Shown here: one piece after another, positions 28,210-39,587 of the stretch
Position numbering within the stretch: the stretch's first letter is position 1
Layout: each line of letters begins with the position of its first letter
Assembly (NCBI RefSeq): GCF_014653695.1
Contig: NZ_BNAR01000002.1
Coordinates: 682,001-746,000, forward strand
Reading direction: 5' to 3'
DNA from: Lentzea cavernae
Lineage (GTDB): Bacteria > Actinomycetota > Actinomycetes > Mycobacteriales > Pseudonocardiaceae
Length of the DNA: 64,000 nt
Notes under the pieces: generated by a model
What the model was told of the DNA's origin: nothing
What the model saw: only the letters and a program-made list of their open reading frames with translations
The model's database searches: none
Program-made: the position numbers and the translations under genes

Positions 28210-30294
28210 ATGCGTGCACCGATCCTCATCGCCGTCCTGCTGCTGGTTCCGCTGTTCACCCCCGGACCCGTCGCCGCGGCCGAGGTGTGGCGCACGCAGT
28301 TCGACGAGGCGGTGTACGGGGACGTCACGGTCGTCGGCAACTCCGTCCTGACCTGCCCGACGCCCGCGCAGGCGGGACACCACCCCAAGTACCCGCCGCA
28401 GTCCTGTGTGGACGCGTTGAACCACAAGGGCAGCGGCCCGTCCGCGCTGAACAACGGCCACCGCATGTCCTGGAACGACGTCGACGACGACCCGGCGACG
28501 TTCACCTCCTCCAGCGCCGAGCTCACCATCCCGGCCGGCGCCACCGTCGCCTACGCCAAGCTCGGCTGGGCGGGCAGCGCCACCTGCCACGACGCCGAGA
28601 ACCCGCCGGGCACGCCACGTGACCCGGTCATCTTCAACGGCACACGCGTCGAACCCGGGAAGTTCGTCGCCGACGCGCCGGGCGAACTCTCCCACACCGA
28701 CACCGCGTTCTACAGCGCCGAGGCCGACGTGACTCGCGCGCTCACGAGCGGCACCGTCACGGTCGCCAACGTCTGGGCGCCGCAAGGGTTCGACTGCTTC
28801 GGCGGCTGGTCGCTGACGGTCGTGTGGAAGTTCCCGAACGCCACCGCGGCGGCGCCCGCGAAGCGCCACATCGCGGTGCACGGCGGCCACGTCCGCCTCC
28901 CCACGCAGAAGCCGGTGTTCAGCACACCGATCGCACCGACGCACCCCACCGGCGGGGTCGTCCGCGTGGGCTTCACCGCCTACGAGGGCGACTGGGCCAC
29001 GGACGGCGACCAGATGCTGGTCAACGGAACGTCGATCGGCGGGCGCAACGCGTTCGTGTCTTCCGCACAGGGTGCCGCGCATCCCAACAACATGAGCGTC
29101 GACGCGCGCACGGTGACCATCGGCGAGGACGTTCTCAAGCCTGGCACCAAGAGCGCCGAGCTGGGCTTCAAGAGAGCGGACGACGCGTTCCTGGTGCAGA
29201 GCATCACGTGGTCGTTCCCGCTGCCCGAACTCACGCTCGCCGTCACGCCGGAAAACCCCGCCGCACACCCCAAGGACACCGTCACCCAGACCGCCACCGT
29301 CACCAACGTCGGTGACGCACCGGCCGCGGACGTGACCGTGTGCGGCCAGCAGGTCGGCACGATCGCTTCCCGTGCGACGGCAACGCGCACATGCACGTCC
29401 ACGGCGGCCGACGACGACTACCCCGCCACCGTCGCGGTGAGCGGCACCAGTCTCGCGGGCGATCCGCTCGCGACGCAGAAGGCGTCGACCGTCGACGTGC
29501 TGCACCCGGCGTTGCGCGCGGCCACCACGACCGAACAGATGACCGCGCTCCCCGGCCAGGCCGTCAAGTTCACGACGACGGTCACGAACACCGGTGACAC
29601 GCCGCTGTTCGGCCTGGCCGCTCGCGCGGCCGGGGGATGCGACCCCATGCAGGGCCAGCTCGACCCCGGCGCCACGGCCGCGGTCGGGTGCTCCGCCCCC
29701 GCCGGCGACGAGAGCGGTGCGCTCACCTCCACGGTGAGCGCGGCCGACAAGCTCGGCGGCAAGGTCGAGGCGTCGGCATCCGTGCAGGTCAAGGTGGTCT
29801 ACCCGCGACTGACGATCAGCGCGGTCTGGTCGAAGGACCGCGCTGGGGACGGTGAACGGGTGACCGTCACGGTCACGGTCGGCAACCCGTCGGACCTGCC
29901 GATCACCGACGTCCGCGTCGAGGGCGAGCCCGCCGCGTGCCGCAGGACGTTCCCGGTGCTCGAGCCCCGCGAGCGAGTCACCTACACCTGCGAGGTCACC
30001 GCCCCGCAGAACTCCCGGCTGACGGTGTCCGGCGCGGGTGCCGCCGGAGCGGTCAGCGAGAGCGCGGTCGTCCGGATCGAGTCCTTCAGCGCCCCGCTCC
30101 CGCCCGAACCACCGGCACCCGAACCGGGAGCGCCCGAACCGCCGGCGCCGAGCCCGGCGCAACCGGAGCCCCCGCGACCCGTCGCGCACGTCCAGCAGGT
30201 GTCGAAACCGGCGGTCGGCGGGGTGGCGGCGATCGTCGGGATGATCGGGATGGTGGTCGTCGCCAGCGCGTTGTCCGGCCTGGGGCGCCGCTGA
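28210..30294 (+). CDS. Secreted, membrane-anchored surface protein with DUF11/CARDB-like repeats
   Basis: 694 residues. A signal peptide (about 1-25, RAPILIAVLLLVPLF to VAAAEVW) is followed by a large N-terminal domain (about 25-350, Cys residues in LTCPTP, QSCVDAL, ATCHDAE, FDCFGGW probably disulfide-bonded). At least three Ig-like DUF11-type repeats follow (TQTATVTNVGDAPAADVTV, KFTTTVTNTGDTPLFGL, VTVTVTVGNPSDLPITDV). A Pro/Glu-rich wall-spanning stretch precedes a C-terminal membrane helix (VGGVAAIVGMIGMVVVASAL) and short Arg tail. No LPXTG motif is seen. Probably cell-surface structural or adhesive; function unproven. Confidence 0.8.
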   Translation: MRAPILIAVLLLVPLFTPGPVAAAEVWRTQFDEAVYGDVTVVGNSVLTCPTPAQAGHHPKYPPQSCVDALNHKGSGPSALNNGHRMSWNDVDDDPATFTSSSAELTIPAGATVAYAKLGWAGSATCHDAENPPGTPRDPVIFNGTRVEPGKFVADAPGELSHTDTAFYSAEADVTRALTSGTVTVANVWAPQGFDCFGGWSLTVVWKFPNATAAAPAKRHIAVHGGHVRLPTQKPVFSTPIAPTHPTGGVVRVGFTAYEGDWATDGDQMLVNGTSIGGRNAFVSSAQGAAHPNNMSVDARTVTIGEDVLKPGTKSAELGFKRADDAFLVQSITWSFPLPELTLAVTPENPAAHPKDTVTQTATVTNVGDAPAADVTVCGQQVGTIASRATATRTCTSTAADDDYPATVAVSGTSLAGDPLATQKASTVDVLHPALRAATTTEQMTALPGQAVKFTTTVTNTGDTPLFGLAARAAGGCDPMQGQLDPGATAAVGCSAPAGDESGALTSTVSAADKLGGKVEASASVQVKVVYPRLTISAVWSKDRAGDGERVTVTVTVGNPSDLPITDVRVEGEPAACRRTFPVLEPRERVTYTCEVTAPQNSRLTVSGAGAAGAVSESAVVRIESFSAPLPPEPPAPEPGAPEPPAPSPAQPEPPRPVAHVQQVSKPAVGGVAAIVGMIGMVVVASALSGLGRR

Positions 30295-30363
30295 GCCTGA
30301 AGATCCATTCACTGTGTGGAAACGGACGTGTTGTTTCGCAGCCGAATGAGGTAGAAGGGCCTC

Positions 30364-30918
30364 ATGGAAATCACCGCCTTCCTGGAACGCAAGCTGGCCC
30401 GCCGGTTCCGCACCTACGACACCGACGGCGACGGGTTCATCGAGCGGCGGGACTTCACACAGGCGGGCGAGCGCACCACGAAGGCGTTCGGGCTGGCGGC
30501 GGACGACCCGAAGGCCGTCCGGTTCCACGAGCAGCTGATCGGGTTGTGGGAGCACCTGGTGTCGGTCACCGACCAGGACGGCGACGGCCGGATCAGCGTC
30601 GAGGAGTACAAGACGGCGTTCGCGAACGGGTTGCTGGAGACGCCGGAGTCGTTCGACAAGGGCTACGTGCCGTTCCTCGACGCGGTGATGGCGGTCGCGG
30701 ACGGCGACGACGACGGCAAGCTCACGGTCGAGGAGCACGCGAAGTGGACCGGCGCGTTGATGGGCCTCTCGGAACGCGACGCCCGGGGCATCCACGACCT
30801 GCTGTCCGACGAGGACGGACTGCTGTCCACACAGGCCCTGCTGGCGGCGATCCGGGAGTTCTACTTCTCCGAGGACCCCGCCGAGGCCGGCAACTGGCTG
30901 CTGGGGTCGTTGGACTGA
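30364..30918 (+). CDS. EF-hand calcium-binding protein, copy 1
   Basis: 184 residues. Canonical EF loops are at 19-30 (DTDGDGFIERRD), 70-81 (DQDGDGRISVEE) and 113-124 (DGDDDGKLTVEE), with a degenerate fourth near 149-160. This is the calerythrin-like bacterial four-EF-hand family, cytosolic, binding calcium as buffer or sensor. A GAAGGG site precedes the ATG. The GNAT gene begins 1 nt after its stop. A paralogue of identical length is at 34100. Confidence 0.88.
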   Translation: MEITAFLERKLARRFRTYDTDGDGFIERRDFTQAGERTTKAFGLAADDPKAVRFHEQLIGLWEHLVSVTDQDGDGRISVEEYKTAFANGLLETPESFDKGYVPFLDAVMAVADGDDDGKLTVEEHAKWTGALMGLSERDARGIHDLLSDEDGLLSTQALLAAIREFYFSEDPAEAGNWLLGSLD

Positions 30919-30919
30919 C

Positions 30920-31636
30920 GTGCTGCTGAAGACGCTGCAGGAGCACGCGGCACGGGCCCAGCCCGCCGCGCACGTCGAGGAGGCGGGCGGCTGGTGGCTG
31001 CGCCACTCCCCCGGCGACGCGTGGTGGGTGAGCGCGGTGCTGCCGCACGACCGCGAGGACCGGGTGGCGAGGGCCGAGGAGTTCTGCGCCGAGCGCGGGG
31101 CCGGGGTGAAGTTCCAGATCACGCCCGGCGTGTGCGCGGAGGACCTGGACCGGGCGCTCGACGACAGGGGGTACGCGCGGGGTCACGACATGTCCCTGCA
31201 GATCGCCTCGACCTCCGAGGTGCTGCGCCAGTCCCAGGCGGACGCGGGCGAGGTGACGGCCCGGCCCACCGACGCGTGGCTGGCGGCCTGGCAGGAGGTG
31301 ACCACGCGGGACGTCAGTGCCGAACGCGACCTGCTCAGCCGCGTCGAGCACCCGTCCGCCTACGCGCACGCCGAGGTGGATGGGCAGGTCGTCGCCGTGG
31401 GACGCGCGGTGGCCGAGCAGGGCTGGGCGGGCGTGTTCGGCATGGCGACACTCCCGCACGCACGTGGGCAGGGCGCCGCACGGACCGTGCTCGCCGCACT
31501 GGCCTCGTGGGCGGCCGCGCGCGAGGTGAACCACATGTACTTGCAGATGGAGAAGGCGAACACCACGGCGTTCAGGCTCTACGAGCGGACGGGGTTCCGT
31601 GAGGTGTGCACCTACCACTACCGAATTCGTGGCTAG
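30920..31636 (+). CDS. GNAT family N-acetyltransferase
   Basis: 238 residues. The acetyl-CoA-binding motif is VFGMATLPHARGQGAARTVLAAL (motif A, RxxGxA), with LYERTGFREV as motif B near the C-terminus. The N-terminal half (AAHVEEAGGWWLRHS) resembles a second, degenerate GNAT module. GTG start 1 nt after the EF-hand stop means tight coupling. The substrate is unknown. Confidence 0.83.
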   Translation: MLLKTLQEHAARAQPAAHVEEAGGWWLRHSPGDAWWVSAVLPHDREDRVARAEEFCAERGAGVKFQITPGVCAEDLDRALDDRGYARGHDMSLQIASTSEVLRQSQADAGEVTARPTDAWLAAWQEVTTRDVSAERDLLSRVEHPSAYAHAEVDGQVVAVGRAVAEQGWAGVFGMATLPHARGQGAARTVLAALASWAAAREVNHMYLQMEKANTTAFRLYERTGFREVCTYHYRIRG

Positions 31637-31688
31637 GTAATCACGAATCAAGAAGGCAGGAGCCCGGTCTCCGAGCTAGTTTTGCGCC

Positions 31689-34082
<2,394 letters not shown>

Positions 34083-34099
34083 CGGGGTACACAGGAGGC

Positions 34100-34654
34100 A
34101 TGAAGATCACGGCGTTCCTGGACCGCAGGCTGACCCGAAGGTTCGAGACCTACGACAGCGACCGGGACGGGTTCGTCGAGCGCTCGGACTTCGAACTGGC
34201 CAGCACCCGCCTGACCTCGGCGTTCGGCCTCACCGACGACGACCTGCGCGCCAAGCGGCTGCACGAGCAGCTGCTCGGCGTGTGGGGTCACCTCGCCGCC
34301 ATGACGGACACGAACGACGACGAGCGCATCAGCCTGAGCGAGTACAGGTCGGCGTTCGTGCGCGGCCTGCTCGGCCGCCCCGAGGCGTTCGACGACGTCT
34401 ACGTGCCCTACCTCGACGCGCTGCTGGCCGTCGCCGACCACGACGGCGACGGCTTCCTCGGCGTGGACGAGCACGTGCGGTGGTCGCAGGCGCTGATGCA
34501 CGTGACCGAGGCGGACGCACGGGCCGTGCACGCGCGGCTCGACCACGACGGCGACGGCCTGATCGGCACCGAGGACCTGCTGGCCGCGTGGCGGGCGTAC
34601 TACTTCTCAGAGGACCCGGACGGGCCGGGGGCGTGGTTGCTCGGCCCGCTCTAG
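34100..34654 (+). CDS. EF-hand calcium-binding protein, copy 2
   Basis: 184 residues, paralogue of the 30364 gene along its length. EF loops: 19-30 DSDRDGFVERSD, 70-81 DTNDDERISLSE (the invariant Gly at loop position 6 is Glu, so binding may be weak), 113-124 DHDGDGFLGVDE, 148-159 DHDGDGLIGTED (intact, unlike copy 1). AGGAGG lies just before the ATG, 17 nt after the UvrA2 stop. Its TAG stop is inside the left end of the palindromic element. Confidence 0.88.
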   Translation: MKITAFLDRRLTRRFETYDSDRDGFVERSDFELASTRLTSAFGLTDDDLRAKRLHEQLLGVWGHLAAMTDTNDDERISLSEYRSAFVRGLLGRPEAFDDVYVPYLDALLAVADHDGDGFLGVDEHVRWSQALMHVTEADARAVHARLDHDGDGLIGTEDLLAAWRAYYFSEDPDGPGAWLLGPL

Positions 34655-34817
34655 GCGCTGTCCTGCACGTTCGTTGGGCGACAGTGGCGGCCGAGGGCCC
34701 CGGAGACGGTGCCGCCGCAACGCCCGAATACGCCCGGTATGAGGGCGTGGCGGCGGCACCGTCTCCGGGTCGCTCGCCCGCGCCTCTCACCGAACGAACG
34801 TGCAGGACAGCACCTAG
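34651..34817. repeat. 167-bp palindromic element between convergent genes (MITE-like)
   Basis: The 25-base ends (34651-34675 and 34793-34817) are inverted copies with one mismatch, sharing GCTGTCCTGCACGTTCGTT. A second perfect 20-base pair is CCCGGAGACGGTGCCGCCGC (34699-34718) with its complement at 34750-34769; both pairs are centred on 34734. CTAG occurs at each extreme end and supplies the TAG stop codons of the two convergent genes. It could be a non-autonomous transposable element with CTAG (or TA) target duplication, of IS5-like type, or a giant bidirectional terminator. Confidence 0.8.
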
Positions 34818-35236
34818 GAACCCTCCGCGACCTTCTTGATCGAGGCGGCCTCGGTCGCCACGTACTGCTCGGTCATCTTGCGCGTGAGCAGCCAGCCGAG
34901 GCCGGCGAGCGGTCCCCTGACGGTCAGCGAGAGCGTGAGCTTCGTGCCGCTCGGGTGCGGTTCCACGACGTGCGTGGCGACGACGGTGACACCGGGCGCC
35001 TTCGACTCCCACGTGTAGGAGACGCCCTCGGTGAGCTCGGTGACCGTCCACACCGCCTCGGAGAGCTTCGGCTGCTTGAGCCTGGTCCGCGAGCCGACGG
35101 CCAGCGGTCCGGGGTCGAGGCGTTGCACCGAGTCGACCGTCGGGATTCGCTCCGGCCAGCGTTCAACGTCGGCGACCACCGCCCAGACCTGATCGGGACG
35201 GGCCTCGATCGTGCTGGTGTTCTCCAGGCCTGGCAT
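34814..35236 (-). CDS. SRPBCC family protein
   Basis: 140 residues, START/Bet v1-like fold: ENTSTIEARPDQVWAVVADVERWPERIPTV at the N-terminus, VWTVTELTEGVSYTWESKAPG and a C-terminal amphipathic helix. Such proteins bind hydrophobic ligands or act as polyketide cyclase/coenzyme Q-binding proteins. Its TAG stop lies in the palindromic element. It is downstream of the dehydrogenase gene by 10 bp, probably one transcript. Confidence 0.82.
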   Translation of the reverse strand: MPGLENTSTIEARPDQVWAVVADVERWPERIPTVDSVQRLDPGPLAVGSRTRLKQPKLSEAVWTVTELTEGVSYTWESKAPGVTVVATHVVEPHPSGTKLTLSLTVRGPLAGLGWLLTRKMTEQYVATEAASIKKVAEGS

Positions 35237-35246
35237 GACGGCGATT

Positions 35247-36371
35247 CTAGAACCGCTCGTCGATCTGTTCGAGTGCCGCTGCGGCGAGTTCTTGTGCGGC
35301 TTTGCGCGGTGAGGGTTGGTCGACGACCTTCGCCACGAGGCGGCGCATGGTCGTGCTGATCTTCGCGAACGCCGACTCGGCCGTCGGTTCGACGTCGCCG
35401 AACAGGGTCCACCACCACCAGGAGTTCGTGGCGGAGTTGGCGATGACGTCCGGGATGACCAACGCGGCGATGCTCGCGTCGGCCGAGATGGGCATGTTGG
35501 CGGCCTCGACGACCAGCTTCGCCTTGACGGCGTGGGCGTTGCCGGCGTGGATGGCGTAGCTCGTCGCGGCCGGAACCAGGACGTCCGCCTCGACGTCGAG
35601 CCACGTGTCGCGGTCGAGTTGCCGGTCTTGCGGGCGCAGCCTCGTCCGGTCGATGGCGCCGTGCGAATCCCGTGACAGCAGAAGGGTTTCCACGTCCAGT
35701 CCGTCGGGGTTGGCGACCACGCCGTGGACGTCCGCGAGCCCGACGACCTTCACCCCGGCGCGGGCGAGATAACGGGCCGTGGCACCGCCCATGGAGCCGA
35801 AGCCCTGCACGAACGCGGTGGGGTTGCTCAGCTTCAGGTGCTCGATTCCCGCGAGCGCGGCCTCGGCGACTCCGTAGCCGCCGACCAACTCGTCGAGGCT
35901 CACGCCGTCGACAGTGGTCCTGAAGGCCTCCGCGAGGCGTTTCTTCGCATGTTCTTCGTTGTCCAGCAACGGATAGACGGCCTGGATGGACGACTGGAGA
36001 CCGATCTTCTCGATGGCCTCGTCGATGGTGGCCTGCCGCAGCCCCAGGTCCTCGCCCATCGTCCAGAAGCGTTCGATGTAGGGCGACATGGCGTACAGGT
36101 AGGCGGTGAGGACTTCCTTCGCCCGCGGGTCGTAGGGGTCGAAGTCGATGCCGCCCTTGGCCCCGCCGAGCGGAACGTACCGCGCTCCGGGCTCGTAGTT
36201 GAGTGCCTCTTTGGCCGTCATGCCCTCGGCCAGCCCGCGGACCTCGTCGAGCGTGCAGCCCGCGCGCATGCGCAGTCCCCCGCTGCTGACCCCGCGCACC
36301 AGGCGATCGATGACCAGGTGACCACGCGCCCCCGTCGCCGGGTCGGTCCACGTGACCTCGAGAAAGCTCAT
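35247..36371 (-). CDS. Glu/Leu/Phe/Val dehydrogenase family protein
   Basis: 374 residues. The dimerisation/catalytic domain has VPLGGAKGGIDFDP with the catalytic Lys, and the NAD-binding domain has VQGFGSMGGATARYLARAGVKVVGLADVHG. LVVEAANMPI and VIPDVIANSA match the late conserved motifs. It should oxidatively deaminate an amino acid; glutamate versus branched-chain specificity is not clear. The sequence is shorter than typical glutamate dehydrogenases (about 410-450). Follows the short rho gene by 11 bp. Confidence 0.82.
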   Translation of the reverse strand: MSFLEVTWTDPATGARGHLVIDRLVRGVSSGGLRMRAGCTLDEVRGLAEGMTAKEALNYEPGARYVPLGGAKGGIDFDPYDPRAKEVLTAYLYAMSPYIERFWTMGEDLGLRQATIDEAIEKIGLQSSIQAVYPLLDNEEHAKKRLAEAFRTTVDGVSLDELVGGYGVAEAALAGIEHLKLSNPTAFVQGFGSMGGATARYLARAGVKVVGLADVHGVVANPDGLDVETLLLSRDSHGAIDRTRLRPQDRQLDRDTWLDVEADVLVPAATSYAIHAGNAHAVKAKLVVEAANMPISADASIAALVIPDVIANSATNSWWWWTLFGDVEPTAESAFAKISTTMRRLVAKVVDQPSPRKAAQELAAAALEQIDERF

Positions 36372-36382
36372 CGATCAGTTAA

Positions 36383-37408
36383 TCACTTCGACATCTGGAG
36401 CAGGAACTCGGCGTTGCTCCGCGTCTTGCGCAACCCTTCGACCACCACGTCGATCTCACGGTCGGCCATGGCCCGGCGCAACGCGTCCGTGATGACCATC
36501 TCCTGCTGGGACACCAGCAGTTCCGCCTTGCGGGTGCTGGACTGCTGCAGGTCGATCGCGGGGTAGATCCGCCGCTGCGCGGCCTTGCGGTCGAGCTTCA
36601 ACTCGGCGTTGCCCGTGCTCTTGAGCTCCTCGAAGATCGCCGTGTCGGCCAGCGACCCGGTCTCCACGAGCGCCGTGGCGAAGATCGTGAGACTGCCACC
36701 GCCCTCGATGTTGCGAGCGGCCCCCAGGAACTGCTTCGGCGGCGTCAACGCCCTGGCGTCGATGCCACCGCTGAGGATGCGCCCGCCGTTGGGCTGCGCG
36801 AGGTTGTAGGCCCGCCCCAGCCGCGTCAGCGAGTCGAGCAGGATCACCACGTCCTGCCCGTCCTCCACGAGCCGCTTGGCCCTCTCGACCGCGAGCTCCG
36901 CCACGCGGATGTGCTCACCGGGGTGCTCGTCGAACGTGGAGGTGAACATCTCGCCGGGAATGGTGGTGCGCATGTCGGTCACCTCCTCCGGCCGTTCGCC
37001 GACGAGCGCGACCATGAGGTGGACCTCGGGGTTGTTCTTGGCGATCGCCTGCGCGATCTGTTGCAGCACAATGGTCTTACCGGCCTTGGGCGGCGCCACG
37101 ACGAGCGCCCGCTGCCCCTTGCCGACCGGCATGACCAGGTCTATCGCCCGGCTCGTCAACTCGTCCGGGTCGTGCTCCAGCCGGAGCCTTTCGTTGGGGT
37201 ACAACGGGGTCAGTTCTTCGAACTTCGGCCTGTTGTGCGGCTTGCGCCCGTTGACCGTGTCGACGCTGACGAGCCTGTCGTTCTCGGCCTCACCGCTGAT
37301 CTGGTCGCCGCGCCGGAGGTCGTGCTGCCGGACCAGCGCCTGCGGAACCTGCGTCCCGTCAACGAGAAATGCCTTGTGGTTGCGTATGTCGAGTACACCG
37401 ATCTGCAT
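36383..37408 (-). CDS. Short Rho-type transcription termination factor paralogue
   Basis: 341 residues, about half the usual actinobacterial Rho. The N-terminal helix bundle and the long Arg/Gly-rich insertion are absent; the protein begins in a shortened cold-shock-like RNA-binding domain (GVLDIRNHKAFLVDG, LRRGDQISGEA). The RecA-like ATPase is complete: Walker A APPKAGKT (105-112), VILLDSLTRLGRAYN, GGGSLTIFATALVETG, FEELKSTGNAELKLDR. It may be a specialised helicase/terminator, an inhibitor of the main Rho by mixed hexamers, or stress-specific. A GAAAGGA site precedes the ATG. Confidence 0.85.
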   Translation of the reverse strand: MQIGVLDIRNHKAFLVDGTQVPQALVRQHDLRRGDQISGEAENDRLVSVDTVNGRKPHNRPKFEELTPLYPNERLRLEHDPDELTSRAIDLVMPVGKGQRALVVAPPKAGKTIVLQQIAQAIAKNNPEVHLMVALVGERPEEVTDMRTTIPGEMFTSTFDEHPGEHIRVAELAVERAKRLVEDGQDVVILLDSLTRLGRAYNLAQPNGGRILSGGIDARALTPPKQFLGAARNIEGGGSLTIFATALVETGSLADTAIFEELKSTGNAELKLDRKAAQRRIYPAIDLQQSSTRKAELLVSQQEMVITDALRRAMADREIDVVVEGLRKTRSNAEFLLQMSK

Positions 37409-37595
37409 CGGGTCTGTCCTTTCGGGAGGGTTGCTTGAGATGCGCCTCGTCGACTCCTGGCTTCGGCCGTGGCCGTGCCGGAGGAGAGCGCTGATCAGAG
37501 TCCGCCAGTCTGGGAAACTGGGGGTCTTCGCTGCGGATCTCGGATGGTCCAGCAGCTGGATCGGAACTTACGTGCGCTCTGGGGCGCACCGCCGG

Positions 37596-39587
37596 TTACG
37601 AACGGACTGTAGCAGACAACGCCAACTGCGCGCTTGTCATTCCCGGAATCACCAGCGCGTCGACGGCCAGCACCCCGTCGGGCCCCACGCGCACGGGGTT
37701 GAGCTCGATCTCGGCGAGGTCGGGCCTGGCCGCCAGCGTCTCGGAGACCTGGGCGATCACCTCGACCAGCGCCGTCACGTCGGCCGCGGGAGCGCCGCGC
37801 CAGCCCGACAGGAGCGGCGCGGAGACGAGCCGTGCCAGCATGTCGCGGGCCGCGTCGGGGGTGACGGGAGCCAGTTCGACGACGGTGTCGCGGAACAGCT
37901 CCGCGTGGACACCGCCCGCGCCGACGAGGACGACCGGGCCGAACGAGTGGTCGCGCCTGGCGCCGATGATCAGCTCCACGGTGTGCTCGCGGGTGTCCAT
38001 CTCTTCGAGGACGTACGTGCCGGGGCCGAGGCGCTCCCGCATCTCCTCGAACGCCACCGCGGGGTCGGTGACGTTCGTCTTCACGGCGCCGTGCTCGCTC
38101 TTGTGGGCCAGCCAGTCCGCCTTGAGGGCGAACGGGCCCTTCAGCGCTGTCTTCTCCACCTCGGCGGCGGTGGTGACGGCGTGGGCCTTGGGAAAGTCGA
38201 CGAAGTCGAGGAGTTCGCGGGCCGCCAGATAACCGGGCTGGAACGGCGTGGCCTTCGCCGCTCGTGGAACCACGTCGAGTGAGGATTTGGCCAGCCGGCT
38301 CGCGTGTCCCAGCGCGGCCACCGCGCGTTCGATCGTGAGGTGCACGGGCACGCCGCCTGCCCGTAGAGAACGTACCGCGGCGGAGTCGTCTCGCATGCTG
38401 TGCACGACGACGGTGACCCCGGATCTTCGTGCCAGCGAACAGATCTGGTCGGCGACAGCGACTTCCGCGGACTCCAGCGAGGGCGTGTCGGCGCCGTAGC
38501 AGCCGAAGTACCCGGACAGCACGACCGTGTCGACCTCGCCACCGTTCGCGAGGACCTCGACCGCGCGGGCGTAGTTCGCCAGGTCCTGTTCCCCCGCGCC
38601 GGCGAGGTCGATCGGGTTGCGCTTCGAGGCACCTGCGGGAAGACCGTCCACTGAGGACAGTCTTGGTACCGTCAGCCCGGCCGCCACCGCCAGGTCCACG
38701 GCGATCGCGCCCTGGCCGCCCGAGTCGGAGACGACCCCGACCCTGGCCCCGCGCGGCACGCCGGAGTTCAGCACCGCCGCGAGGTCGACCAGCGCGGCGG
38801 GTGTCGGCACCCTGACCGCGCCCACCCGTCGGCAGGCCGCGTCCACGACGTCCAAAGAGGACGTCAGAGCGCCTGTGTGCGTGCGGGCCGCCTCCTGGGC
38901 GGCGACGGACGAGCCGACGGTCAGGAGCACCACGGGTTTGCCTGCCGCGCGCAGTGCGGACATGGCCGCGACGGTTCCGGGGCCGAAGCTCTCCAGGTAG
39001 ACGCCGACGACGGTGGTCAGGTCGTGGGAGACGAGGTCCAGCAACGCTTCCGCGGCCGTCACGTCCGCCTGGTTGCCGACCGAGACGAACCGCGAGACGC
39101 CGATGCCCGAGGAGGCCGCGAGTCCGGCGATCTCCAGGCCGACCTGCCCGCTCTGCGACACGACGCCCAGCGAGCCGGCCTGGAACTTCCCCCAGGCGAG
39201 GTGCAACGACGTCGCCGCGTCGAACACTCCCAGGCAGTTCGGGCCGAGCAGGCGCGCGCCCGCCTCGCGAATCCGGCGGATCACCCGCTCGTCGATCCCG
39301 GCGGTAATGCCGACGAAGCCGCGCACGCCGACGGCGAGTGCCTCGTCCACCACGGCCGGCACGTGGGCGGCGGGCACGGCGAGCACGACCAGTTCGGGGG
39401 CTTCGTCCAGTTCGGACAGCGAGCGCACGGTGGGGCGGCCCAGAACGGCTTTGCCGCCGTGGTTCACCAGGTGCACGGCACGGCGGCCGTCGCCGGTGAG
39501 AGCGCCGCGAGCGAGCCAGTGGCCCCACTTGGACGGGTCGTCGCTGGCGCCCACCACGGCGACGGACGCGGGGTCGGAGAAGATCAT
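37596..39587 (-). CDS. Acetate--CoA ligase family protein (NDP-forming acyl-CoA synthetase)
   Basis: 663 residues. The CoA-binding Rossmann domain (about 1-120: SVAVVGASDDPSKWGHWLARG), succinyl-CoA-ligase-like domains (about 130-420, with the phospho-His region RTHTGALTSSLDVVDAACRRVGAVRV) and C-terminal ATP-grasp (about 450-663: KADWLAHKSEHGAVKTNV, EEMDTREHTVELIIGARRD, ELNPVRVGPDGVLAVDA) are present. It interconverts an acyl-CoA and acid with ATP/ADP. The ATG overlaps the acyl-CoA dehydrogenase stop by 4 bp, so the two act on the same acyl chain pathway. The acyl specificity is unknown. Confidence 0.85.
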   Translation of the reverse strand: MIFSDPASVAVVGASDDPSKWGHWLARGALTGDGRRAVHLVNHGGKAVLGRPTVRSLSELDEAPELVVLAVPAAHVPAVVDEALAVGVRGFVGITAGIDERVIRRIREAGARLLGPNCLGVFDAATSLHLAWGKFQAGSLGVVSQSGQVGLEIAGLAASSGIGVSRFVSVGNQADVTAAEALLDLVSHDLTTVVGVYLESFGPGTVAAMSALRAAGKPVVLLTVGSSVAAQEAARTHTGALTSSLDVVDAACRRVGAVRVPTPAALVDLAAVLNSGVPRGARVGVVSDSGGQGAIAVDLAVAAGLTVPRLSSVDGLPAGASKRNPIDLAGAGEQDLANYARAVEVLANGGEVDTVVLSGYFGCYGADTPSLESAEVAVADQICSLARRSGVTVVVHSMRDDSAAVRSLRAGGVPVHLTIERAVAALGHASRLAKSSLDVVPRAAKATPFQPGYLAARELLDFVDFPKAHAVTTAAEVEKTALKGPFALKADWLAHKSEHGAVKTNVTDPAVAFEEMRERLGPGTYVLEEMDTREHTVELIIGARRDHSFGPVVLVGAGGVHAELFRDTVVELAPVTPDAARDMLARLVSAPLLSGWRGAPAADVTALVEVIAQVSETLAARPDLAEIELNPVRVGPDGVLAVDALVIPGMTSAQLALSATVRS

